Shown piece by piece: positions 1 to 12,647 of a stretch of 64,000 nt of DNA; within the stretch, counting starts at the first letter, position 1, and each line of letters begins with the position of its first letter. The DNA is taken from contig OY730171.1 of assembly GCA_963422465.1 (NCBI GenBank), positions 1,612,001 through 1,676,000 on the forward strand, read 5' to 3'. The stretch is from Lichina pygmaea (lineage: Eukaryota > Ascomycota > Lichinomycetes > Lichinales > Lichinaceae). Under the pieces are notes generated by a model, which saw only the letters and a program-made list of their open reading frames with translations, was not told the origin of the DNA and ran no database searches. The position numbers and the translations under genes are program-made.

Positions 1-2764
1 GTCCACAGCTGCCTTCGTCAAGCGAAGACTGCATGTACTTTAGACCATCCCTGACCACCACGTCTTTTCCGATTCCCCGAAACATACGTATCGTACTTCC
101 GTACATGTGGAAATCTCCATGAATGGTACATATCTTTGTATGTACATAGTGCAGTACAGAGGTACATACGTACACCTCCATGACCTCCCAGAGCATGATG
201 CCCTTGTATTTTCATACTATATGGAAGCATGTTGCTGTACTTGTATATTGCTGGATGCCGCTGTACAGATCCCGTATCGTAAATGGTCAGTCTTCCCTCT
301 GTTTTTTTCTTCAGCGAGGGAGGCTTCATCCCTCCCAAAGGTGTCATGTACAAGGTATGTACTTCCGTATGGGTACAGTAAGTTGTGTAGGACACGGTCA
401 TAAAGATAACTCTGGGTGATTGTGTGTGAACAATAGTTGTCCGTGAGCCATCAGTCGATTACTACTTGTACGGGAAATCTACCTTGCCACTTATGATTAT
501 CTGGTTAGTAAGCAAGACCTGACCTGTTCAGACTTGTGTCATGCCACTGTACCATGTATGTTCAGCCACGAACTAGCCAAACAGAGGTGGACACAGAGGT
601 GAGCAGAGGTAAACGGAGGTGGAATAGATCTACAACAGAGAAAAGAAACATGTGTTTCACTCCTACCCCCCCCCCCCCCCCCTGTGGCGCACACACTTGT
701 GAAGTTGGTGTGGCAGGTGGCGGTGGTGGGTTGGTGCAGGAGCGCGAGAAGGTTTCTTACTGCATGTAGTACAGTAGTTACTTGTTAGGATAGAATAATT
801 AGAATTCTCCCGGCCTCCTCTTTCTCTTCTCAACCCCCTTCCCCACTGATCGGGTTCTCTTTACAGAAGTATTGTAGCATGCTCTGTTTGACAATACTGT
901 AAAGAGCTACATATATCTATATGTACTGTATGTCGGAGGGACTGTATGCTTGACCAAACTTGGTGCAAGTCTCTCCTCCCTGCAACACCCTCCAACACCA
1001 CGCGAACACTCCACAATTGAAGCTGCTACAGTACAGTACCCTCGTACATACGTCGGCTCCTGCACGCTCTACATCCGTTCGTATCTAGACGACTCGGACG
1101 ATCGGCTTCACCTATGCAGCTGTTCCCGGGGCCGCGAGCCATGTCGTGTCGTCTATGCGGGCGTAGGCACGTTAGAGTACGAGTATTCAGACCCTAATTT
1201 TAAGCTAGAAGAGAAGATCCCGGTTACCCGACGACGACACCCTGGTCTCCCTCCTGCCTTCCCAACCCCACTCTCCCCCAGCCTCCCTTACCTTGTTTGT
1301 ATTGACGGACGGGACATGACAGGTTTAACAGCTTTGACAGCAACAGGCGACTGACTTCAGGGCACATATCTCCCCCTAGAGTAATGTAAGTACGCGGGTA
1401 CTGTTGGTACGAGTTCCTTGTACAAGATGCCTCTGTGGCTTGTAACAGTGGCACGGGTCCCAGCCTCGAAAGCCTCCCACAGCTAGAAGATCACAAGTCC
1501 TGCGTACCCAGGCCATGCTTGCAGGGAGGACGCCGCATCGTGCGGAAGGACGCTTGGTAGTCGCATGGGATCCCTTGTTTGTAGTATGGCAACCGTATGC
1601 AAATATGCACCCAGAAACCATGCCATGGTACTGGTATAGTGTTCCCATGATACTTCCACGCAGGCGAAAGTAGTAGCCACCAGTATCTTGAGATACTGCA
1701 ATGATAACCTCTCGACAGTTGTGATCCCCGGACTTTCGAGACTGAGCCTGATAGCCCCACCATGCCATGCGCGGCCAGGACGGATGGAAAAGCGGCTGCT
1801 GAGGGCTCGTATATCCACGTCTCGTCGTGCTTGTCGACCTGCCACAGCATGGGTCCATTGGAGTCTGCGTCGATCAAGAAGCTCATTCTGCTGGTACCAG
1901 GAGATGATCACATGCAGTCAAGAGACAATCAAGAGAGCGGCCTTGATGAGAAGCTGGATTCTCCGGATGAAACCCGTGAGTCTCGTTCGTATCGGTCTTC
2001 CCATCCGCTGAAGATCAACGAATGATGTGGCCTGAGTACTGGCGACATTGGAGAATGATTGGCCACATAGACTGGCGCGTCTGTACGAGACGTGCGCCAC
2101 AGTCATTTGATATCCATGTATCGAGTTGCTTGACCGCGGGTGTACTCGATACAGCCCTTTCAAGCCCCGCTTCCATTTTGTCTTCGTCTCCTCTCTCCGC
2201 ATTTCCTCCTTCTTTCCTCGATCCGGCGCCGAGGTACGCCTCGTATTTCGATCCGTCCGGAGGCCGTCATGGGAAGAGGTTCAAAGCCTTTGAAGTCATT
2301 CGTCCCAAGCCGAATGTAACCTTCACCCGCCGATATGCCCGCAGCCCTCCCATTGTGATACATTTGTGCTGGCACACAACCACAGGCCGGGGTTCTTCGT
2401 GTACGTCACATCTTACAGACGTACATACGCATGTACGTACCTTCGTGTCAGGCGAAGCGTGCATCACCTGGGAAAGATGAAAAAAGAAAGCCGATGGCGT
2501 CATGTGAGTCACGTGGGACAGAAATCTACGCTCGAACATCCTCTCGTGCCGTTCTCCGGACGACACATGACAGGACCAAATGATCTGATATTCATGTGAA
2601 CTTTTTGGTTAGAAATGGATAGAAGATGCCCGTGCCAGAAAGACATGAGCCCCCGTTAGGCCACGTCGCGAGTACCGTCGACGCTCGTCCCTCCATGGGC
2701 CGATAGGCCTCGAGAAGACAGCGTCAAGAGATCTTGGCCCACGATGATAGCCCCCCTCCTCAGG
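1..2764. other. Intergenic region, no gene recognised
   Basis: I see no reading frame with a recognisable domain on either strand. The longer open frames (for example around 1376-1911 and 2022-2480) have no family resemblance and overlap on opposite strands. The stretch holds a 17-base C run at 666-682 and several GTAC-core palindromic motifs (around 130-175, 1030-1060 and 2410-2450). The last part is downstream of the Ecl1-family gene and probably contains its 3' UTR. Confidence 0.5.
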
Positions 2765-3319
2765 TCATGCTCGCCCGAGCCGTCGCTTGTGATCTCGCGT
2801 GACGTCAAACGAGCTGGCGTAGTGCCGCAGCTCCGACCAGGTCTCATCTGACAGCCGACGCTCGTCGGTGGACGAGGTGTTGCTCCGGAGAGAGACGAGT
2901 GACGTCTGCGACGACGAAGGCGTCAGTCGAGTGCTGGCATGCTCGCTCCTCGATGAGAGCAACAGAGGGTGTCTGGGGAGATCGGTCCGAGACGAGGGTG
3001 GTGGTGGTGGGTGTGCTGGGTGGAAGGCCGTCCTGGCAGGATGTGGATCTCGAGCTGATGTGATCTGGCCATGCCGCGACTGTCGATACACGGCGAAATC
3101 GACGGGTGAAGAGAGGTAGAAGCCGACAGGCGACGACGAGGTCGGAGTCGAATGGGACGACTCCCACCGCGCTGGGCCCACCACCCGTTGCAGTGGCGAG
3201 ACCGGCTCCGAGCCGGCCGGGCCCCGCTCGAGGTCTGTCAGTCGACAAGCCTGCGAGCAGTAAGGCCCGCAGGCTGTCTGCTGATCGCAGGCTAGGCAGA
3301 AATCTGGGAAACAGCCCAT
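2765..3319 (-). CDS. Ecl1-family zinc-binding stress/lifespan regulator
   Basis: Single-exon frame of 184 residues starting at the ATG at 3319. The first 30 residues carry the family's cysteine cluster: CLAC at about residues 8-11, then CGPYCSQACRLTDLE, the usual spacing for the Ecl1/Ecl2/Ecl3 group. The middle is Ser/Pro-rich and disordered. Near the C-terminus ELRHYASSFD followed by RDHKRR matches the second conserved block of filamentous-fungal Ecl1 proteins. Known family members are small nuclear proteins that extend chronological lifespan and respond to nutrient and stress signals, and the Cys block binds zinc in yeast homologues. The frame is open upstream to 3670, but the Met at 3319 puts the conserved block at the N-terminus as in the family. 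A TATA box lies about 90 bp upstream. The family call is firm; the exact role here is inferred. Confidence 0.8.
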   Translation of the reverse strand: MGCFPDFCLACDQQTACGPYCSQACRLTDLERGPAGSEPVSPLQRVVGPARWESSHSTPTSSSPVGFYLSSPVDFAVYRQSRHGQITSARDPHPARTAFHPAHPPPPPSSRTDLPRHPLLLSSRSEHASTRLTPSSSQTSLVSLRSNTSSTDERRLSDETWSELRHYASSFDVTRDHKRRLGRA

Positions 3320-3406
3320 GACGATCAAAGGGCGGAAGGAGGGTGTCGATTTGAAAGGTGGAGCGAGTCGAGAGGATCTGAGATGAGTCGGGGGTGGGAG
3401 TCGAGT

Positions 3407-3415
3407 CTTTATATA
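3407..3415 (-). promoter_or_regulatory. TATA box of the Ecl1-family gene
   Basis: On the minus strand the sequence reads TATATAAAG, about 90 bp before the ATG at 3319. The interval is pyrimidine-rich with many TC runs, a common fungal core-promoter layout. The match is by sequence only. Confidence 0.5.
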
Positions 3416-3419
3416 GCTG

Positions 3420-4931
3420 TCGCTGAAGTGTGCCCCGCCCTCCGAAGAGCCAACGCGAACAAAGAGGTTTGAGGCAGCAGTGCAGAAGACCCGTGCAAGC
3501 GGCCCAGGCGAGGCTGCTGCGTCGGGGTCAAGTAGGCGACAACCGTGTCGAGGCAGACAGCTTCGGTATCTTGCGGGCTTGAAGGAGGTTGGTGGAGGAG
3601 GCCGGTGGAGGAGGCCAGGCGCTGGGGCTATCTCAAACCCATCTCGGCCTGTGATCTGGTGTGACTCCAAGTCGGTGGCCCTAGATCCAAAGGGGACAAA
3701 TGACGATTAGAAGACTAGAGAGAGTGAAGGCTGTCGACAGTGACTATCATTGCTCCACCAATCTCAAAAGAGGTGTTGCGGGTAGAGGGTGTGAAGGCTG
3801 ACGGGGCGGAGGAGGAGCCGATCATGTAAGAGGGATTGAGAGAGAGAGAGGGAGAGATCGAGTGAATCAGAAGGGCGTCGTTCGAGAAAAAGTAGGCTCC
3901 GTAGAGTCGTCGACGACAGTACGAGTACAGTTGTACGTAGGTGGTGTGTGGATAATGGAGGGCCAAGACAGGTCGCTATGCTTTTTCCTTGCGCGCAAGC
4001 CGCTAGCCACGCCACCTGAAGCAGTCAGGCACTTCCAAGTCGGCTGGCGAATGGGATCGACCCTTGCACCGCCCTGTTCATCGCCTACCAACGCGCTCCG
4101 GACTGCGTGAGGATAAGCTTCAATGCAGCCGCGAACCAAAAGGAATCACGAACAGCCTCCCCGACATCGATGGGGAACCCCACGGGTGCCGTACATGTAC
4201 TGTACTCGTACGATACGTACCGCACTGGTGGCAGCGACGGACGAGCAGGGATGATGGAGGAGCCAGGTTTTGCGCGCATGGGGATATTTCAATGTCTCTC
4301 GCAGATGCGGCTACTGCTTGAACTGCAGCTGCCTCTACTGCAGTGAGGTTAGACATCAGAGTCGGGTCAAGGTATGTTGAAGTGGAGGTGGTACATACGT
4401 ACGTACTGTACTCCGTATGTGCGTGCTTGTTCGGCCGTACGGAAGTACGGCAGCCTACGGTCGAGGGCTCGATGACTAAGCCGGAGAAACATTGTTCCGG
4501 TGCTCGCACAAAAAATTCCTCGATTCCTAGCGAGAACGGCCGCGGGCTTCTTCTCTGAGCAAGGAAGCTCCCGGGGAAGCAATTGATCGTTGTTCCTGCT
4601 GCTCCCGGTGTAGCTGGCCAAGCTCTTGCAGAGAAGCCCCGTCATAGCTGAGTGTACTTGTCATGGTCGTATGCGTATATACGTACATACGTACGTATGT
4701 ATATCTCTGGCCATTGTGGTGGGCGCCCTCCTCTCTCCTACAAGTATACGGTACCCCCCACAGAGAAGCACTCCAACCACCAACAATAGACCTGGTAAAA
4801 TAACTACACAATGCCACAACCAGCAAGTAATTTGAAGCCTCACATGGTTATTATCAATCTCTGTGGCCAAGAGTTGTGTCCGGAGCACGTGCCTTTGAGG
4901 CTGGACCCCGCAGAGCCGCAATCCTGTACCG
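3420..4931. other. Intergenic region upstream of the Ecl1-family gene and P1
   Basis: No recognisable gene. It contains an AG-rich tract (about 3836-3862) and dense GTAC-core palindromes at 4195-4220, 4393-4450 and 4675-4705. It ends at the TA target dinucleotide (4932-4933) of pogo element P1. Confidence 0.5.
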
Positions 4932-6527
4932 TACCGTAGCCGATCACATGACGGTCGATATCACATAACGAGCGATAATGTAAAAATTGACCAACATCTT
5001 CAATCACCATGGAAAAGCCGTACAACGACCGAATGAGTGAGGCGCTTGCTGAACTAAGTTAGATCAGGCGGACCGAGTCAACTATTCTGAGACTACGTTG
5101 AAGCATAATGTCAGCCGCCAGGCTCTTTCACAACGTCACAAAGGGGAAAGCACCTCCCGAGCAAAAGCAACCTCGAACCTTCGACAAGCTCTTACCGGGG
5201 CTCAGGAAACTATGCTTGTAGAGCGGATCAGTACTCCAAGTGTCCTGCAACTCCCCAAGATCTCGCAGAACGTATCGCTGAAAAGCCTCTTGGAGAGTGC
5301 TGGACACGACGCTTTGTTCAACGTCATTCTGAGGTACTTGAAAGTATCTACCTCAAGCCAATAGACAAGCAACGCAAATAGGCTGAGTCTGTGTCTTAAA
5401 TTGAGCCTTTCTGCAAGCTGGTATTTTTTTTTCTAGTCTCACTTACGAATAACTACTAACTTTAACCTAGTTGCGTGAGACTATCGAGAAATATCACATC
5501 GCGGCGGAAAACATCTACAATGTTGATGAGAAAGGCTTCCTCATTGGTCAAGGACATGCCTCCAGACAGATTGTCGACAAAAAAGCTCGGAAAGCTGGCA
5601 AGATACTCGGTGCCAACCAGGATGGGAGTCAGGAGATTGTCACTCTTGTTGCTTGTATTCGAGCAACTGGAACATACATCCCCCACTTCTCATCTACCAA
5701 GGACAGTCGTACGACCTTCTAGACACTTGGGTTGATGATCTGAATGGAGCAGAGGCATATTTTGCTGTCTCTGAGAAAGGGTGGACGAACAATGACCTAG
5801 GTCTTCAATGGCTAGAGAAGGTCTTCAATAAATGTACTAAAGCAAAGGTAGGACGCAGCCGTCATCGTCTTCTTATTGTTGATGGTCATTCCAGTCATGT
5901 CAATCTTGCTTTCCTAGAATATGCTGATGCCAATGGCATTATTGTTCTTGTTTTCCCTCCTCATACTACGCATCGTTTGCAGCCTCTTGATGTTGGTCTT
6001 TTCTCCCCCTTGGCCAAGCAGTATTCCCATGAACTTGATCTTGTGATGCGTAATAGTCTGGGGATTACGTCAATTACCAAGCAAATCTTCTGGTCTCTTT
6101 TCTATTCTGCTTGGAAAAAAAGCTTCACAGTTAAGAACATTCTGTCAGCTTTTGAGACTACCGGTATCTTTCCTATCAATTCTTCTAAGGTTCTCAATAC
6201 TCTAAACCAACCCCCCCCCCCCCCCCCCCCCCCCAGACACCGCACAGACCTGCCCCTACCCAAGCTAAAACTCCTGTAACATTCATTTCTTTTCGTTACG
6301 CTATTCGGATGCAAAAAAAGGACTCTTCTGCGGAACGTCTTGAGAAGATTGAGGCAGGCTTTGCAAAGGTGATTGTAGAGTGAAATCTGGAGAAAGTAGC
6401 TGTTGGTCAGCTCAAAACAGCTCTCAGAGTGGAGAAGAAGAAGAAACAACAAGGAAAGCAACTTAATTTGCTCGGAGAGGAGGATGTTGGACCACAAGTC
6501 TTCACCCCGACTGCAATCCAAGTTGCT

Positions 6528-6936
6528 TGTCACGGTTCTGGCCCAGTTGCATATCTGGCACAAGTCACGCACCTTGTCGGGAAGTTCCATCTGCACTGTT
6601 GCCTGTTTGCTCTGCCATTGCCTCGTTGCATATCTGGCACAAGTCACGCACCCTGCCGGGAAGTTCCATCTGCACGCACCTTGCCGGGAAGTTCCATCTG
6701 CACGCACCTTGCCGGGAAGTTCCATCTGCACTGTTGCCTGTTTGCTCCGCCGTTGCCTGATCCCCTGCCTATAAGAACTTCTCCTGCTCCCCCAGCTTCT
6801 TCTCTTCTTCTCTCTTTTTCTTCCTTCCTGGTCTTTCGTCTTGTACATCAATCCAAGTCTCAAATCTCAAGCCAAGTCAGGTCAAGGTTACCGAATCAGT
6901 TAGGCTCGAGTTCTGCTCTGCCATTGCCTTGTCACA
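6528..6936 (+). repeat. 5' LTR of G1
   Basis: 409 bp, starting TGTCACGG and ending GTCACA (TG...CA). It is 28 bp longer than its 3' partner because the CCGGGAAGTTCCATCTG-bearing unit occurs three times in close tandem instead of twice, plus a further diverged copy upstream. A TATAAG lies near 6771-6776, a plausible transcription start signal, followed by a CT-rich stretch. No obvious tRNA primer-binding site follows the LTR. Confidence 0.9.
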
Positions 6937-9900
6937 CTACAAAAAACGTACCCAACCATAACACACTTCACCAAGCCACGTTCACGTCCTTGTCATGTCT
7001 CAACAACCAGACCAAGCCATGCCAGTTGCTGGAAATGACGAGTTCCTTCGCAACATGTTTGCAGAGTTCATGCGAATTCAAGCTACTAACACTACTCCCA
7101 AGTCCAAGTCTGAACACACTGCTGACCCAGAGATCTTCAGTGGCGATGGCAGAAACACGGAAATCACGCATGAGAAGCTTGAGAACTTCATCACGTCACT
7201 GTCACTCAAGATGACGCTCAACGCTGACCGGTACCCCACGGAAACATTGCGGATTGCGTACGTCTTTTCACGCACGACTGGCACTGCACAGTCCTACATC
7301 TCAGCTAAGATTACGGCTGGCCAGTACATTGACTGGCACGACATCGTCCAAGATCTCCGGAACGCCTTCTCCGACCCAGACCCAGAGTTCCTAGCTCAGA
7401 GGAAGCTCATCGCCTTGCGTCAGGCCAACCGTTCCTTTGCCGAGTTCTTCACAGAGTTCAATCAGTATACTCCACGCACAGACTTCAACGACAAGGCCTT
7501 GAAGTGCCATCTTCGATGCGCTGTCTCTGAAGAGCTTGCCAAGCAGCTTGTCAGCATCAACCTCAAGGACATCAGCTATCAGAAGCTTGTTGAGGAATGC
7601 CAGCTGCAGGACAACCAGTTGCGTGCCACTTCTGCCAACTCTCGCCGTCCACGTCAAGCACCTCCCACCCAAGCCTCAGTTCCACGGTCAGGAGCTTCAG
7701 TTCTGTGTCCAGGGTTCATCAAGCCAGCCTTCACGCCACAGCCACCAAGTCCTACCATGGATCTCAGCCGCTCTAAGCTGACGCCAGAAGAGCGAGAACG
7801 TCGCTGAAGCAAAGGCCTCTACTTCTACTATAGGAACCAAGGTCACGTCTCAACCTTCTGTCCAGTGAAAAGCATGCCTGTTGTTGCCACCACCACGACC
7901 ACCACCAAGTCTGCCACTGTTGAGACTATTCCAGAGTCGGAAAACAAGTAGTCCTTGGTCATCGTCGCGCCCAAGGACATGAAAAGGATCTCCATATTGG
8001 CCATCTGTCTCCAGACCAGCAATTAGACAGCAAGTACTTGTTTCTTCCTTGTATCCTAGATGGGAAATTCAAGTGCAATGCTCTTATTGACTCTGGCTGT
8101 TCAGCATTTAGCTACATTAGTGCTTCCTTTGCGCAATCTCTTCACCAAGAACCTCTCCCCTACCCACGCATATTGCGATCGTTCGATGGCAAGACATCAC
8201 AAACCACGCATCTCGCCAAGACAATCATGACCACGGCACATAGCGTGCACCAGGAGGAAGTCTCTCTCTTTGTGTCTCCTGGCCTTCACTATGATATGAT
8301 TCTGGAGATGCCATGGCTCCAGAAGCACGGGCCACACATTGATTAGACAAACACCTCAATCATGTTCAAGTCAGATCACTGCCGATCCACATGCCTCAAG
8401 TCAAACAATGGCTATCCAATCTCTTTGGATCTTGAAGCCAAGACGTCTGCTGGAAAGTCTCAGGATCCCAAGCCTCTTTCTGCCACACCAATCCCCATCA
8501 ATGCTGCCGCATTTTCTCTCCTTGCTGCCAAGCCAGATCACCAGGTGTTCAGTGTTTCTCTGAGAGACATTGAGTAGGCGTTGAAGCCAAAGAAGTGCGT
8601 GGATCCTGCCACACTTCTCCCTGCTCAGTACCACAAGTTCCTGGACGTCTTCAGCAAGGATGACGCTGACAAGCTTCCTCCTCTACACCCAGGAGTTGAC
8701 CACAAGATCAAGATGGAACCAGGAACTCAGGCACCCTCTGGACCTCTGTACAGCATGAGCAGAGAAGAACTTGAAGTTCTCAAGAAGTACCTGACAGAGA
8801 ACCTGAACAAGGGCTTCATTCGAGCATCTTCATCACCTGCTGCTGCACTAGTCCTCTTTGTCAAGAAGTCAGGAGGTGGATTGCGTTTCTGTGTAGACTA
8901 CAGAGCACTCAACGCCATCACCATCAAGAACTGTTACCCTCTGCCACTGATCCGGGAGATGTTAGACCAGCTTTGCAAAGCTGTGTGGTACACCAAGCTT
9001 GACATTGTTGGTGCCTTCAACCGTATCTAGATGAAGGAAGGTGAAGAATGGAAGACTGCGTTCCGCACACGCTCAGGCCTCTACAAATACCTTGTCATGC
9101 CCTTTGGTCTTGCCAATACTCCAAGCATGTTCCAGAACTACATCAATGATGTTTTGGGACCTGACATCCTTGACGTCTTTGGCACTGCCTATATGGATGA
9201 CATCCTTGTCTACAGTCAGACACTCAAGGAACACCAGAAGCACATCAAGCTTGTTCTCAGTCAACTACAAGATGTAAGCCTGCAAGTTGACATCTCCAAG
9301 TGCGACTTTGAAGTCCATCAAGTCAAGTACCTTGGCCTCATCATTCAGTCTGCCACTGAAGACAGCTGACCCGGATCTGTGAGTATGGACCCAGCCAAGA
9401 CTGACACCATCAAGGAGTGGAAGCCTCCTGCCAGTCTCAAGGAAGTGCAGAGCTTCATTGCCTTTGCAAACTTCTACCACTGGTTCATCAAAGACTTTGC
9501 CAAGCTTGCATCCCTGCTCACAGCTCTGACCAAGAAGAATGTTGCCTTCAAGTGGGAAACCCCAGAGCAGTGCTTGTTTGAAAGCATCAAGAAGGCGTTC
9601 AGCACTGCACCCATCCTGCAGCACTTTGATCCGGAGAAGGAGTGTGTTGTTGAGACTGACACTTCTGACTACGTCTCTGGTGCTGTCCTGTCACAGCCAG
9701 ACCATGAAGGAGTTCTACGCCCTGTTGCCTTCTTGTCACACCGCCAACTGCCAGCAGAATACAACTACAAGATCTACGACAAAGAGTTGCTGGCAATTGT
9801 CTGTGCCTTTGAAGAATAGCGAGCAGAGCTTGAAGGATCTCCAGAACCTGTCAAGGTGATCTCTGATCACAAGAACTTGGAGTACTTCATGTTGTCAAAG

Positions 9901-11712
9901 CGCTTTTCCTGCTGTCAAGCCCGTTGGAGCGAGTTCTTGTCACACTTCAATTTCAAGATCAGCTACTGTCCAGGCAGTCAGTGCAAGGCTGACGCCCTCA
10001 CTCGACGTTCCCAAGACCTCCTGTCAGACAGTGATCTCTGTCAAGACTTCATAGAGTAAGTCGTCCTCAAGCCCAAGAATCTTGCACATTCAGAGGTTCA
10101 AGTCAAGCCTATCCAGATCCTGAGACGTTCAGAAGCTGCACCAGTTGACACTGAACCTGATGCTGCACCTCTTTCAGACGTCATCTAAGCTGCCTATAAC
10201 AACCTTGCTGAAGGTGATCCAGTGGCAACAGTGTCACAGATGCTAAGGGATAGTGTCAGGCACAGTTGAGAAGTGTCTCTCTCAGACTGCAGCTTGGAAA
10301 ATGACTGTCTCTTCTACAAGAACTGACTCTGGATCCCTGAGAACGATAAGCTAGGCCTACACCTGTTCCAAGAAGCCCATGACCAAGCAATGGCTGGCCA
10401 CACTGGGATTGCCAAGACCCACAATCTTCTGTCTTGTTGGTACTATTGGCCAAAGATGGTGAACATCATACAGCAGTACATCAGGAATTGTCATGTCTGC
10501 TCTCGAGCAAAGCCTGCCCGTGATCGTCAAGGAGAGCTGCTGTCTCTTCCCGTGCCTCAGCAATGTTGGCAGGATCTGGCTATGGATTTCATTACTGACT
10601 TGCTCAAGTCAAGAGATACCTACTTCCCTGGTGCCAAGCACATCTGGGTTATCACTGACTGTCTCACCAAAGAACACCACTTTGTGCCATGTGCTGAGAT
10701 GACAACCTCGCATCTTGTCCGGATGTTCATCCAGTTTGTTGTCTGTACCCATGGCTTGCCCAGGAGTATTGTCTCAGACAGAGGAGGTCAGTTTGTCAGC
10801 TTATTCTGGAAAGTACTCTGTGCCCATCTTGACGTTATGCTACGACTATCCTCAGGACACCACCCAGAGACAGATAGTCAGACAGAACAAGAGAATCAGG
10901 AGCTTGAATGCTACCTGAGATCCTATGTCAACTATCTCCAAGATGACTGGGTCCAATAGCTTCCTCTGGCAGAGTTCACGCAGAACAACTCCCAGTCTGA
11001 TTCCTCTGGCATGTCACTGTTCTTTGCCAACAAAGAGTTCCATCCACGGCTCAGCATCACACCCACGAGTGAAGCCTGCAACCAAGATGCTATGGAAATC
11101 TCTGGAGAAATGACACAGATTCTGGAACAGTTGCAAGCTGAACTCCGACTATCCCAGGAAGCTCAGGCTCACGCCACCAATTTGCATCAAGTCCCGTCAC
11201 CGTCCTATCAAACTGGAGATCTTGTTTGGCTGAATACCAAGAACATCAGGACACGCCGCCCATGCAAAAAACTTGACGACAAGTGGATTGGACTATTCAA
11301 GGTGTTGAAGACAATCGGAAGCCGTGCCTGCTATCTGGAGCTTCCACACACTCTCAAGATCCACCCTGTCTTTCACGTTTCCCTTCTACGTCTGACACCT
11401 GCTAATCCTATCCCTGGCCAATTAAATGAACACCCTGGCCCTGTCATTGGTCAAGACACAGATGAAGAGTTCCAGGTTGAAGAAATCCTTGACTCCAAGC
11501 CAGCAATGTCTCGACAGAAGTTCAAGTACCTGGTCAAATAGTCCGGATGGCCAATTGAAGATGCCACTGAAGAGCCTATTGAGCATCTTGACAACGCCAA
11601 AGACGCCATCTACAACTTCCATGAGAAATACCCAAGGAAACCACGGCTACGGAACTACGCCCACGAGCGGCCTGAGGCTCACAGGAGTTCGCCATGTGAA
11701 GGAGGGGGGTAA

Positions 11713-12093
11713 TGTCACAGTTCTGGCCCAGTTGCATATCTGGCACAAGTCACGCACCTTGCCGGGAAGTTCTATCTGCACTGTTGCCTGTTTGCTCTGC
11801 TATTACCTCGTTGCATATCTGGCACAAGTCACGCACTCTGCCGGGAAGTTCCATCTGCACGCACCTTGCCGGGAAGTTCCATCTGCACTGTTGCCTGTTT
11901 GCTCCACCGTTGCCTGATCCCCTGCCTATAAGAACTTCTCCTGCTCCCCCAGCTTCTTCTCTTCTTCTCTCTTTTTCTTCCTTCCTGGTCTTTCGTCTTG
12001 TACATCAATCCAAGTCTCAAGTCTCAAGCCAAGTCAGGTCAAGGTTACCGAATCAGTTAGGCTCGAGTTCTGCTCTGCCATTGCCTCGTCACA
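11713..12093 (+). repeat. 3' LTR of G1
   Basis: 381 bp, TGTCACAG to GTCACA, preceded by the purine tract AAGGAGGGGGGTAA. It has one tandem unit fewer than the 5' LTR. It is followed by the target duplication TTGCT and then by transposase sequence of P1. Confidence 0.9.
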
Positions 12094-12647
12094 TTGCTCA
12101 AGCTAGAAAAGCTGCCAAAGAGGAGGAAGAGGAGCAAAAGAAAGAAGAGAAGGAGAAGAAGAAAGAAGAGGCAGTACAGCAACACCTGAAAAAGCAGTCA
12201 GAGAAGGAAGAACAACAGACAGCACGAGAAACTGCCCGCCAACAAGCACGAGAAGAGAAGGCAGAAAAGCAAGCAGAAAAGATGGCTAACAAAGAAGCCA
12301 AGAAGTGGGCAGAAGAAGAGAAGGAAGTTCAGCAAGTTGCAAGGAGTGCTAGAAACCCTTCCCAAACAACAAAAGAGATGCCTGCTGCTGATGATGGTGA
12401 AGATGAGGGGTGGGAGGATGACGAGGTCCCAAGGACCACTTCACATGGTCATGTCTTGAGAAAACCATCACGCTTTGTACAATAGATTTCTATCGCTCAA
12501 TATCTGTTCTCTATATGCTACTCTATCTTATACTCAAATCTGAGATGATTCTGACTATTGGTAGTTGAGTAATTCCAAAAATTGTCGAGGAGGTCATCAG
12601 TCGGTCGAGTGCTCGTTATCTGATAACGACCGTCATGTGATCGAGTA

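Larger units (their letters stand above)
6528..12093 (+). mobile_element. Ty3/gypsy chromovirus G1 (fossil) nested in P1
   Basis: An LTR retrotransposon with two LTRs and a TTGCT target duplication at 6523-6527 and 12094-12098. Parts in order: gag about 7.0-7.95 kb; protease about 8.0-8.35 kb; reverse transcriptase about 8.6-9.4 kb (polymerase motif with MDD); RNase H about 9.4-10.1 kb; integrase about 10.3-11.4 kb with zinc finger and catalytic core; chromodomain about 11.5-11.64 kb; purine-rich tract just before the 3' LTR. The order PR-RT-RH-IN with a C-terminal chromodomain defines the chromovirus branch. The copy is broken, with roughly a dozen or more breaks. Most differences from G2 are transitions. 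LTR divergence by eye is about 2-3%, so it appears somewhat older, or more heavily RIP-mutated, than G2. Confidence 0.93.
5008..12485 (+). pseudogene. Decayed pogo/Fot1 transposase gene of P1
   Basis: The frame starts at ATG 5008 (MEKPYNDRMSEALAEL). Exon 1 carries the pipsqueak/CENP-B-type helix-turn-helix region, but it is shifted out of frame soon after the start and has an in-frame TAG at 5379-5381 where P3 has TGG. The intron is 5421-5470, with the branch-like ACTAAC before the AG. Exon 2 keeps the DDE domain: YNVDEKGF, then VDGHSSH, then LQPLDVGLF, with 35 residues between the last two Asp. There is one frame break near 5685. A 24-base C run at 6211-6234 has expanded the Pro codons just after the catalytic domain. 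Gypsy G1 interrupts the C-terminal coding region; coding similarity resumes at 12094 and ends with KPSRFVQ and a stop at 12485. Not functional. Confidence 0.85.
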
